This document shows, piece by piece, positions 24,048 through 31,303 of a stretch of 41,228 nt of DNA. Location of the stretch: contig JAGGZK010000059.1 of NCBI GenBank assembly GCA_021162065.1, positions 1 to 41,228 on the forward strand. The letters are read 5' to 3'. Position numbers and translations under genes: made by a program. A model generated the notes under the pieces. That model worked only from the letters and a program-made list of their open reading frames with translations, ran no database searches and was not told where the DNA came from. The DNA is from Thermoplasmata archaeon (GTDB lineage Archaea > Thermoplasmatota > E2 > UBA202 > JdFR-43). Numbering within the stretch: position 1 is the stretch's first letter; each line of letters begins with the position of its first letter.

Positions 24048-24058
24048 ATTTATAAATT
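24048..24058 (-). promoter_or_regulatory. TATA box of marR-MATE operon
   Basis: Minus strand TTTATAAATA immediately upstream of the palindrome and about 25 bases from the ATG, as expected for a leaderless archaeal promoter. Confidence 0.55.
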
Positions 24059-24083
24059 TTAGGTTGGAGGAATGGAGGTGGTG

Positions 24084-24359
24084 TCAAAAAACCTCCTCCA
24101 CGATGATTCCCTCTGATTCCACCACGCATATTTCCTCTATACCTCTTCTCGCACATAATTTCTTTATCAACTCCTTTACCCTTTCATAGGCATGCACGTA
24201 TTTATCCAGTTTTTCCACATTGCCTTCGTCTCCACTCCACCAGTAACTCTTACAGTGGGCCCCTATGCGATGCTGATAATGAAAGGCAATCCAGATGAGT
24301 CTCTGCACATCCCAGGGCAAACTGCAGATGACCTCCGGCATGTATTTGCTTATCTTCAT
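24084..24359 (-). CDS. Small hypothetical protein
   Basis: 91 residues from Met14 of the listed ORF (MKISKYMPEVICSLPWD); the longer version starts at a TTG. The protein is soluble, with a tryptophan- and histidine-rich middle (HYQHRIGAHCKSYWW), a charged helical part and a hydrophobic C-terminal strand. An A/T-rich AAAATAAAATAAG about 45-60 bases upstream may be its promoter. No family recognised. Confidence 0.5.
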   Translation of the reverse strand: MKISKYMPEVICSLPWDVQRLIWIAFHYQHRIGAHCKSYWWSGDEGNVEKLDKYVHAYERVKELIKKLCARRGIEEICVVESEGIIVEEVF

Positions 24360-24428
24360 TATAATGCCCGTTCCACCATTGCCATTGAGATAATGCAAAT
24401 TGACTTATTTTATTTTCTGGAGAAACGG

Positions 24429-24914
24429 CTATATTTTGGTTATGGAGTCCGATGATATGGGAATAAAGGTATGGATGCCCCTATCCCATCCTTCTTCTAT
24501 CGTCTGTATGCTTATGGTCCATGTCTGATCGTATGGATAGGGAAATGTATCCCTTACTATATGGAGGTCTATTTTAATATGGTCCCCTTCCTGAAATTTG
24601 TCGGTTATATTGCCTGAAAATGGGAGAGAATTATTCAAATCTGTTATGCAATAGAGAGCGGTATAATTATTCTCAGAGTCATACGTCAAATTATGTATCA
24701 CATCCTCTATTATTACTTCATCATTGTCATTCAAAGAGGAAAAATTGTAAAAAACTTCCTTTGTCTGGTTCAGTATGGTTCTATTATAATTGGATACTAT
24801 CTGGATGAATTCCCCCATGGAAAATGTCTTGGCTTCCTTCTCCTCCACACAACCAACAGAGATTAACATTACTGCCAACATCACCGCACCAGCAAGCAAC
24901 CTTATGCTTTTCAT
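24429..24914 (-). CDS. Small lipoprotein, unknown
   Basis: 161 residues. N-terminal lipoprotein signal MKSIRLLAGAVMLAVMLISVGC, with cysteine 22 as the lipidation site, followed by an acidic/lysine linker. The mature domain has several N-glycosylation sequons and beta-strand-like segments, and resembles small secreted OB-like proteins, but the family is not recognised. TTATATAAAGG (plus-strand coordinates 24934-24944) lies about 25 bases upstream, so initiation is probably leaderless. Confidence 0.7.
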   Translation of the reverse strand: MKSIRLLAGAVMLAVMLISVGCVEEKEAKTFSMGEFIQIVSNYNRTILNQTKEVFYNFSSLNDNDEVIIEDVIHNLTYDSENNYTALYCITDLNNSLPFSGNITDKFQEGDHIKIDLHIVRDTFPYPYDQTWTISIQTIEEGWDRGIHTFIPISSDSITKI

Positions 24915-24933
24915 CTTGCTCCAACTTTTAGTG

Positions 24934-24944
24934 TTATATAAAGG
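24934..24944 (-). promoter_or_regulatory. TATA box of lipoprotein gene
   Basis: Minus strand CCTTTATATAA centred about 25 bases from the ATG at 24914. Confidence 0.5.
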
Positions 24945-25006
24945 TTGTTATGCTTTGACTCACCTGGCTTTAAAAAAAGCGTAATAAGATGGAAAAAGCA
25001 TCTTAA

Positions 25007-26278
25007 CTATTCCACCAGTTCTTCCTTAAGCCTTTCCACTTCCTCATATATTTTTTCCACATCAACATTGAGAATTTCTCTTTCCTTCATTATCATTCTG
25101 CCATCTATAACAACATCACTCACATTGAAGCCAGAGGCGGCATAAACTATGTGGGAAATAATGTTATGCCTGGGTAAAAGATTTGGAGAAGCCATGTCAA
25201 GGCACACAACATCTGCCTTTTTTCCTTCCTCAATGCTTCCCGCATTTATCCCCAGAAACCTTGCAGCATTTATCGTTGCCATATCTAATGTTTGTTGAGC
25301 ATTAACTATGGAGGCATCCCACCTGTGATGTTTATGTATGAGGGCAGCGAATTTCATAGTTTCAAACATATCCAGTTTATTGTTGCTGGCCGCCCCATCG
25401 GTGCCCAACGTGACCACTGCTCCGGCATCAAACAATTCTGGCAGCGGAGTATATCCGCCTGTTGCAAGTTTCATATTGCTCACAGGATTGTGCACAACGC
25501 ATGCTCCACTGGATGCAATCTCCCTAACCTCCTCCTTGGTTATCCACCCGCAATGGGCCAGCATTGTTTTTTCCCCCAACAACTCATATTTTTTTATCTG
25601 CTCCAGAGGGCGGACACTGTATCTGTTCATCACATCATATATCTCCGTCCTCGTCTCGGAGCAATGAATATGGATGGGGACATCGTGCCTATTTGCTATC
25701 TCCTTTGCTCCCTCCAGGGTTTCCGGTGAGCAGGTATAGGTGGAATGGGGAGCCACCACAGGCACTACCATGTTATTTCCCTTCCATCTTCTGATGAAGT
25801 TATCGCATTCGGGTAGCAACATCTCCTTTTTCATTTCTGGAGTGTCAAAATCTATGATGCTGAATCCGGCATAACATCTCAGGCCAAACTTCTCCGCCTC
25901 TCTGGCAATCACATCCTCAAAAAAATACATGTCGCTGCAGCATGTGGTGCCAGTGGATATCATCTCAATGAGAGCAAGCTTTGTGCCTATGGAAATATGA
26001 TGTTCCTCCAATTTGGCTTCAACAGGCCATATTCTCGTGGTAAGCCATTCTTCCAAGGGCAAGTCATCTCCATATCCACGCAAGAGAGTCATGGGAAGAT
26101 GAGTGTGCATGTTTATTAGCCCAGGTATCACTATTCTGTTTTTTATTACAAAATCCGCTTCTGTATTTACTTTTCCTATTTCCACTATTATATCGTCCTC
26201 TATGTAAACATCCCCTTTTAGTATCCTTCTCTCCGCATCTTGGGTGACGATAACCGAATCCTTTATCAGTATGCTCAT
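25007..26278 (-). CDS. Amidohydrolase: S-adenosylhomocysteine / 5'-methylthioadenosine / 5'-deoxyadenosine deaminase
   Basis: 423 residues of the MtaD/DadD/SSNA family. Metal ligands are visible as NMHTHLPM near residue 57, HIHCSETRTE mid-protein, MLAHCGW, and GTDGAASNN with the catalytic aspartate. These enzymes deaminate adenosine-type nucleosides from SAM chemistry, including 5'-deoxyadenosine from radical-SAM enzymes. Chlorohydrolase-type relatives are alternatives. It starts at the base next to the stop of the membrane-anchored protein gene, so the two form an operon. Confidence 0.88.
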   Translation of the reverse strand: MSILIKDSVIVTQDAERRILKGDVYIEDDIIVEIGKVNTEADFVIKNRIVIPGLINMHTHLPMTLLRGYGDDLPLEEWLTTRIWPVEAKLEEHHISIGTKLALIEMISTGTTCCSDMYFFEDVIAREAEKFGLRCYAGFSIIDFDTPEMKKEMLLPECDNFIRRWKGNNMVVPVVAPHSTYTCSPETLEGAKEIANRHDVPIHIHCSETRTEIYDVMNRYSVRPLEQIKKYELLGEKTMLAHCGWITKEEVREIASSGACVVHNPVSNMKLATGGYTPLPELFDAGAVVTLGTDGAASNNKLDMFETMKFAALIHKHHRWDASIVNAQQTLDMATINAARFLGINAGSIEEGKKADVVCLDMASPNLLPRHNIISHIVYAASGFNVSDVVIDGRMIMKEREILNVDVEKIYEEVERLKEELVE

Positions 26279-26902
26279 TTAATCCAGAACTGTTATCCTG
26301 TGGGGATTTATAAAGGGATACTCCTTCATCTCTCCCTCTATCTCAACCCTTTTTCCCTCAACATCCATCTTTTCCTTCAATATTACCCCAACAAGTCCTT
26401 TTTCATAGGAAACCCGCATCATGTAGCCTTCCCTGTAAGGAAAAACAGTCCTCACAATACCTCTTATTTTAACCACTCCCTTTCCGGTGGCAACATACGG
26501 TTTCACCTTCTCATGTTTTCTGTAAAAATCATAGAATATGTCTTTCAGTTCCTTCATTATCTCCTCATCGGACGTCACCATTGCAATCTGGCCCTCCTTT
26601 ATCTCGCCCGCAAACAGATATGCCTTGTTAAGCCCCACGGCAAAATTTACCATTACATCGGGATTTTCTCTGGCATTTTTTGCCTGAGGACTGGGCGATG
26701 CCACCACCACTCGGGCATTTCCTGGGGCATCCACCAGAAGTTTTTCAGTTGCAATTAAAGGGCTTTTTAACTCGTTCAGGTTCCATTTTCTCGTCAGTTT
26801 GCAGGTTTTCTCGGGTAAACTTTTTTTCCATGCAAACTCTACTGCTATCGAAACAGCGACAATCCCCACAATAACCCCTGCGACAAATGTGATTACCTCC
26901 AT
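26279..26902 (-). CDS. Membrane-anchored protein with possible OB-like C-terminal domain
   Basis: 207 residues. One N-terminal hydrophobic span (about residues 4-22) followed by a basic linker. The middle part has alternating strands and helices (VVVASPSPQ, AYLFAGEIKEGQIAMVTSDEE). The last ~65 residues, beginning VKIRGIVRTVFPYREG and containing EGKRVEIEGEM, look like an OB-fold, but I cannot assign a family. It is translationally adjacent to the SAH/MTA deaminase gene. A role at the membrane in nucleoside or nucleic-acid handling would be speculation. Confidence 0.7.
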   Translation of the reverse strand: MEVITFVAGVIVGIVAVSIAVEFAWKKSLPEKTCKLTRKWNLNELKSPLIATEKLLVDAPGNARVVVASPSPQAKNARENPDVMVNFAVGLNKAYLFAGEIKEGQIAMVTSDEEIMKELKDIFYDFYRKHEKVKPYVATGKGVVKIRGIVRTVFPYREGYMMRVSYEKGLVGVILKEKMDVEGKRVEIEGEMKEYPFINPHRITVLD

Positions 26903-27026
26903 ATTCCCAAATCAAGTGTTGATTATTAAGTTTTTTTATTTATCTGAAAAAGAACTTCTTGAGAGAATTATGGAACAAAAGAAAGATTGAGACGACGGGG
27001 GGTTAAAAGTTTACTTTGTCAAAAAA

Positions 27027-27049
27027 ATTTTAATACCAATTTTTATTTC
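27027..27049 (+). promoter_or_regulatory. Possible promoter of the pilin cluster
   Basis: Two A/T-rich candidates, TTTTAATACC and TTTTTATTTC, lie 20-40 bases before the first ATG at 27067. GAGGGAG then precedes that ATG as a ribosome-binding sequence, so this operon appears leadered. Confidence 0.35.
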
Positions 27050-27066
27050 AAATATTGAGGGAGACA

Positions 27067-27534
27067 ATGTTTAAGAATAGGTGGTTTATGGATAGAAGAG
27101 GAATTGAAGGACTGCCTATGAGGTTAATAATAATCGTGGTTGTGGCAGTTGCTGTTCTTGCGGCTATACTAGCAATGCTAAATATGGTGAATCCAAAGGA
27201 CACTTTAAATGTGGAATGTATTTCTGTAGGTGGACAGGAAGGAAATCTTTATACCGTAAGCGGGGCAGGGGAAATATCAGACATAAGTTTTAATGTTGTT
27301 GTAAAGGTGACAAATAGCGAAGGAGATCCTGTCTCTGGGGCTACGGTGACTTTAACAGGTGCAAACGGTGCAGGTTCAGGTAAAACAGGTGATGACGGAA
27401 CGGTCACAATAACTGTACAAAATGTCAAACTGAATGCCAACGAAAATAAAGAATATATGGATGTTACGGTAACTGCCTCGGGTTATCACGAATATAACGA
27501 AGAAAACTTTATTGTGATAGCCAGAGTTGGATAG
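27067..27534 (+). CDS. Pilin-like surface protein with Ig-like domain (1)
   Basis: 155 residues from the ATG at 27067, preceded by GAGGGAG; the track's TTG start adds four residues. The leader MFKNRWFMDRRG followed by a long hydrophobic helix (IEGLPMRLIII...) is of class III/type IV pilin type, with probable cleavage after RRG. The exported part holds a carboxypeptidase-regulatory-like/Ig-like beta domain with SEGDPVSGATVTLTG and SGKTGDDGTVTI. Paralogous to the next gene. First gene of a ten-gene plus-strand cluster. Lower G+C than the genes before it. Confidence 0.75.
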   Translation: MFKNRWFMDRRGIEGLPMRLIIIVVVAVAVLAAILAMLNMVNPKDTLNVECISVGGQEGNLYTVSGAGEISDISFNVVVKVTNSEGDPVSGATVTLTGANGAGSGKTGDDGTVTITVQNVKLNANENKEYMDVTVTASGYHEYNEENFIVIARVG

Positions 27535-27539
27535 CATTT

Positions 27540-27962
27540 ATGATAAGAGACATCAGGGGATTGGAGGATCTGCCTCTGCGACTCGTTGTTACTATAATAG
27601 TAGGTGGAGCAGCTGTGGGCGTGATAACGTCTTTTCTATTCACAACTTGCTGGCATAAAGAAGGGTTAGAGGTTTTTTGGACTCCAGAAGTGATAGTGTT
27701 AAATGAAGGACAGGAATACTATCCAATAAAGATTTATGTGACAGATAATAGAGGAAATGTTGTAAAAAATGCAAATGTTGTTATAACAGGATTAGGAGAG
27801 GCAGTATCTGGAAAAACAGACGATAAGGGAGAGATTGCGTTTGAAATAAGTATAGAACTCCCGGAATTTAGAAACGAAGGATATTTGGATATAGAAGTAA
27901 ACGCAGCAGGATGTTACACCCAATTCTACCAAGAAGATGCTATAAAGGTTGTGAGAGGATAG
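27540..27962 (+). CDS. Pilin-like surface protein with Ig-like domain (2)
   Basis: 140 residues. Leader MIRDIRG followed by LEDLPLRLVVTIIVGG, again a short charged leader ending in RG and a hydrophobic helix with an LP-x-R-L start. The outer domain repeats the arrangement of gene 1: TDNRGNVVKNANVVITG and SGKTDDKGEIAFE, so the two are tandem duplicates that have diverged. Six bases separate it from gene 1 and one base from gene 3. Two cysteines (near 35 and 127) could form a disulphide outside the cell. Confidence 0.75.
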   Translation: MIRDIRGLEDLPLRLVVTIIVGGAAVGVITSFLFTTCWHKEGLEVFWTPEVIVLNEGQEYYPIKIYVTDNRGNVVKNANVVITGLGEAVSGKTDDKGEIAFEISIELPEFRNEGYLDIEVNAAGCYTQFYQEDAIKVVRG

Positions 27963-27963
27963 G

Positions 27964-28596
27964 ATGAAAATAAAATTTGGGGAAAAGGATGCTCAATCAA
28001 AAAGTAAAGAAAGCAAGGAGTTAGGGCAAATAACAAATTGGATTCAGAAATTTAAGCAGAATTTAGATAGTTTGGAGAAAAGGGTAGATGCCATAGAGAG
28101 AAGATTATCAGGTGAACCATTTAAAATGACTAAATTTGGAGAGGATACCAAAGCAGAGGGATATGAATCTGTAAGAGGATATGTCTCCAAAATGGAACAG
28201 GAAATAAGTCTTATTAGAAAAGAGATAGAAAAAATAAAAGGTAGTAAAGGTATAGTCATGCCCAACACAGAAAGTAAGGAAGTCGTTATCTCATTAAAAA
28301 AGAGAGGAGGAGAAATTTCAAACGGGTACGCAAAACATCTAGCTAATATAGAAAGAAGATTGGAGCGTCTTGAAAAGATTCGGAAAGCGACGGCTACCGT
28401 AAAGGTGGGAAAAATAGAGGTTCCATTTGAAGTAACAGGGCTCATCGGTGGATTTCTTGCATTCTTGATAGCAATATTGCTCTTTGAGGGATATAAGGAG
28501 TTGGTTATTTCGCCTCCATTTGTAATGTTTATAGGATTGGTGCTGCTCACCGCCACCGCCTTGAAAACATATCTTATAAATGTTTCGAGAAGATGA
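27964..28596 (+). CDS. Coiled-coil protein with C-terminal membrane hairpin
   Basis: 210 residues with no pilin leader. The first ~150 residues are charged heptad-like helices (for example LDSLEKRVDAIERRL and ANIERRLERLEKI). Two hydrophobic spans near the C-terminus (about 158-175 and 182-200) form a hairpin, ending in a basic tail. This leaves the coiled coil in the cytoplasm or outside depending on topology; a cytoplasmic scaffold for the pilin-like proteins is possible. It overlaps the next gene by 4 bases. Confidence 0.7.
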   Translation: MKIKFGEKDAQSKSKESKELGQITNWIQKFKQNLDSLEKRVDAIERRLSGEPFKMTKFGEDTKAEGYESVRGYVSKMEQEISLIRKEIEKIKGSKGIVMPNTESKEVVISLKKRGGEISNGYAKHLANIERRLERLEKIRKATATVKVGKIEVPFEVTGLIGGFLAFLIAILLFEGYKELVISPPFVMFIGLVLLTATALKTYLINVSRR

Positions 28597-29060
28597 TCAA
28601 AGGGCTATTAAAAGATAGAGGGGGAGTATTCGAGCTTCCTATCCAATATGTGATAGCAGCAATAGTTGCTCTAATAGTAATCTCACTAATATTTGTCTCT
28701 GCGCAGAAGATGTACAGAGATTATCAGTTAAAGGAAGCAATAAAAGAAGTAGATAAGATTGTTAAAGAAGCAGAACTTATGTATTCAACAGGAGATGATG
28801 GCACAAAAATAACACTTGAAATAGATATACCAAGCGGTGTTGAGAAGATTGTCTTTGGCTCTTCTGAAAAAATTCTGGCTGGTAACTATTATATAATAAT
28901 GAAATGGGGAGAAAAATGGGATGGCTTTGCAAAAAATGTCAAATTTACTGGAGAAGATGGAGGTCAAGTGGTCATATACGGAAATACAAAAGAGGTTGTT
29001 CTCTACCTGTTTAAAAATGGAGAGGGGGAAAAATATGTTAAAATCTCTCCTACGGGATAA
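28593..29060 (+). CDS. Pilin-like protein (3)
   Basis: 155 residues. Leader MIKGLLKDRGG with hydrophobic helix VFELPIQYVIAAIVALIV, again with the LP-x-x start seen in its neighbours. The following ~40 residues are an amphipathic helix (KMYRDYQLKEAIKEVDKIV), typical of pilin cores, then a beta-rich C-terminal domain with EKIVFGSSEK and IYGNTKEVVL. This is the classic lollipop layout of type IV pilins. Translationally coupled to the coiled-coil gene and overlapping the next gene by 26 bases. Confidence 0.75.
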   Translation: MIKGLLKDRGGVFELPIQYVIAAIVALIVISLIFVSAQKMYRDYQLKEAIKEVDKIVKEAELMYSTGDDGTKITLEIDIPSGVEKIVFGSSEKILAGNYYIIMKWGEKWDGFAKNVKFTGEDGGQVVIYGNTKEVVLYLFKNGEGEKYVKISPTG

Positions 29061-29637
29061 AAGAGGTGTGGTGACATGGTTACTTACACAAATAGCCCTT
29101 CTTATAGCTGTAGGAGTTTTGATGGCATCCATTGCCAGCCTTGCATTTTATTCTGACTGGGAGAAGGCAGCAGAAGCCAAGGTAATGGCATCAAACTTTG
29201 CAACTTTCATAGAATTTATGGACTTAAGGGATTTCCCAGAAAAAACCACTTATTTATTCCCGGAAAAAAGCTATTATTATGAAGTGTACATCTCTCCAGA
29301 TTATGTCACTTTAAAAAGATATGATGGCAAATTCAAAAAGGAGATTGTTGTAAGAAAACCTCTTCTTATACATCCATGGATCAATCCAGAAATGTTGAAC
29401 GAAAAAGGCGCCAAAGGATTTTACACATGCATAGGAAGTTTACTAGGTGAAAATCGCGATGGCTCTTCCCCCTCCAGAAAAGCAGAGAGTGACATAATAA
29501 ATGAAAAATTCAACGAGGCATTGAAAAAATATGCAGTAACACCTCTAAAGTTGGATACTAACAGTCCGGTATATCTGGAAAAGATGATTGTATATACCGA
29601 AGAGGGGAGGAAAGAATATGTCATCCTTTATCAATGA
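29035..29637 (+). CDS. Pilin-like protein (4)
   Basis: 200 residues from the ATG at 29035, preceded by AGAGGGGGAAA; the track's 238-aa version starts upstream inside the previous gene. Leader MLKSLLRDKRG, helix VVTWLLTQIALLIAVGVLMASIASLAFYSD, then a globular domain with FPEKTTYLFPEKSYYYEVYI and VTLKRYDGKFKKEIVV. No family recognised beyond the leader. It ends inside the start of the next gene. Confidence 0.72.
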   Translation: MLKSLLRDKRGVVTWLLTQIALLIAVGVLMASIASLAFYSDWEKAAEAKVMASNFATFIEFMDLRDFPEKTTYLFPEKSYYYEVYISPDYVTLKRYDGKFKKEIVVRKPLLIHPWINPEMLNEKGAKGFYTCIGSLLGENRDGSSPSRKAESDIINEKFNEALKKYAVTPLKLDTNSPVYLEKMIVYTEEGRKEYVILYQ

Positions 29638-30100
29638 TGAAAGAGGTATATCAGAAGAATTTACCTCTCTTCCTGCCTTGATGATAGTTATGGTAGGATT
29701 TTCTCTCTTTTTTGCATTGATTGTAGGAGTATATCATGTACATGATGAAAGGATGAAAAGTATTGACAAATATGAGGAGGCAAATTTTGTGTTGGAAAAG
29801 TTAACTTCTTCAGGAGGAATTCTAGAAAAAGAGGGGATTATAAAATCAGGAGGTGTAATTGACAAAACAAAATTTGCAGAAAGTACTGATAACTTCGAGT
29901 CCATAATTAAAGAGAGTGGGATAATTGGGATAGGATTTGGTTTAAAACTGGAATATGAAGGATGTGGTGCACCTCTAAAATGGACCAACATTCCTTCGGA
30001 TAAGAATATTGTATCCGCATCAAAACAGCTCCCCGTTTATATTAATGAGGCTCAGACAGTACCAGGTGTACTTACAGTGATGATATGGGGAGGTGAGTGA
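29618..30100 (+). CDS. Pilin-like protein (5)
   Basis: 160 residues from the ATG at 29618 (GAGGGGAGG upstream). Leader MSSFINDERG, helix region ISEEFTSLPALMIVMVGFSLFFALIVGV, with an acidic residue shortly after the cleavage site as in bacterial and archaeal type IV prepilins. A short soluble domain follows, with a glycine-rich GIIGIGFGLKLEYEG. The stop is followed directly by the GTG of the next gene. Confidence 0.72.
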   Translation: MSSFINDERGISEEFTSLPALMIVMVGFSLFFALIVGVYHVHDERMKSIDKYEEANFVLEKLTSSGGILEKEGIIKSGGVIDKTKFAESTDNFESIIKESGIIGIGFGLKLEYEGCGAPLKWTNIPSDKNIVSASKQLPVYINEAQTVPGVLTVMIWGGE

Positions 30101-31300
30101 GTGGAGAGAATATTTAAAAAAATAATGGGGAGTAGGAAGGGCATATCAGTTATGCAAGATGCTATTCTCTTCTGTTTGATGGTATCCATTTCTGGAGCAA
30201 TATTAATGCCTGCCTTCACCAGCGATATATCCAAGGAAACCTATGTGGAAAAGGAAAACGAGGAAAAGGCCTACGAGATATTGCATCAATTAATGGTATG
30301 CAAAGTGAACAAATTCTCACACCTAAATGGAGAGAGAGTAATTAGTAGTTTAGGAATAGACACTCAACAGGAAGGTTTGCTTACGTCAATCATTGATAAT
30401 TTACTAATGAGGGAGCAACTTCATCGCACTTATGCTGATTTATGCGTCGAATGTGTTGCATGTCAATTCAAGATTCTGGGGTATAGAGTGAATATACTGA
30501 CTCAAAATTTTACAGAGATGCTGCGTTTGGAATTAAAAAAATTTTTAGATGAGCGATGTGGAACTCACTACAAATATAACTTCACCATAGTTTGGAACCC
30601 AATTGTTGGATTTGATTTTGGAGGCGACTTGTCAGTTGGTGACCCCATTCCTCAAGGCGATGTTTATGTAGCCGCAGCATATGTCACAATGCCTCCTTCC
30701 TTATTCACAACAGGCATTGGGTTTCCTCTCCAGAGCATCAAAGATTATGTATATAATGAGGAAATAAAGAATGGATTTTATGAAGCCAAAAATGGAATGA
30801 TATCAGAAGAAGATTTTAAAGAAATATTGAGGAATTTTTTAATTGATCTGATTAACAAAGTGATTTGGGAAGGTTTTGATGGCCAAGAAAATAGTTTGGT
30901 GGATATTGTCATTGACTATCTTTTTGAAAAACTAAAAAACAGTATACAAGATGTATTTGGAGAAGCATTGAATATGGTAAATGATGCTATTTCTAAAACA
31001 GGAAATGATTTTTCCTCCTTGACTGATAAATTGATTAAAGAGAGCTTTGCTACATTGATATCCAGTATTAGCTTGTCAGATACTTTTACCGAAATCATCG
31101 AAAAAACAAAGGAGTATATCAAAGAAAAAGTAAAAGATTTCATAAAAAATGTTATTGAAGAAAAAATTCAGGCAATGGTAAGCAGTATTGTCAAAAATAT
31201 CCATGAAATTACCGATATAGGGACCGAGATATTAAACTGGCTTTTTCAGCAGATTAATTTTTGTAGAGCAAAAATGGTTCTTGCAATATGGGAGGTATGA
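30101..31300 (+). CDS. Pilin-like large surface protein (399 aa)
   Basis: 399 residues beginning at GTG 30101, which is spaced about 7 bases from GGGGAGG; ATG at 30125 is an alternative start. Leader ends SRKG, then ISVMQDAILFCLMVSISGAILM. The long extracytoplasmic region has four cysteines between about 66 and 148 (including CVECVAC) and then an extended helical C-terminal half (IKESFATLIS, EKTKEYIKEKVKDFIKNVIEEK). The leader and layout resemble haloarchaeal pilin-like DUF families found in multi-pilin operons; that comparison is from memory and not a search. Confidence 0.68.
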   Translation: MERIFKKIMGSRKGISVMQDAILFCLMVSISGAILMPAFTSDISKETYVEKENEEKAYEILHQLMVCKVNKFSHLNGERVISSLGIDTQQEGLLTSIIDNLLMREQLHRTYADLCVECVACQFKILGYRVNILTQNFTEMLRLELKKFLDERCGTHYKYNFTIVWNPIVGFDFGGDLSVGDPIPQGDVYVAAAYVTMPPSLFTTGIGFPLQSIKDYVYNEEIKNGFYEAKNGMISEEDFKEILRNFLIDLINKVIWEGFDGQENSLVDIVIDYLFEKLKNSIQDVFGEALNMVNDAISKTGNDFSSLTDKLIKESFATLISSISLSDTFTEIIEKTKEYIKEKVKDFIKNVIEEKIQAMVSSIVKNIHEITDIGTEILNWLFQQINFCRAKMVLAIWEV

Positions 31301-31303
31301 AAT

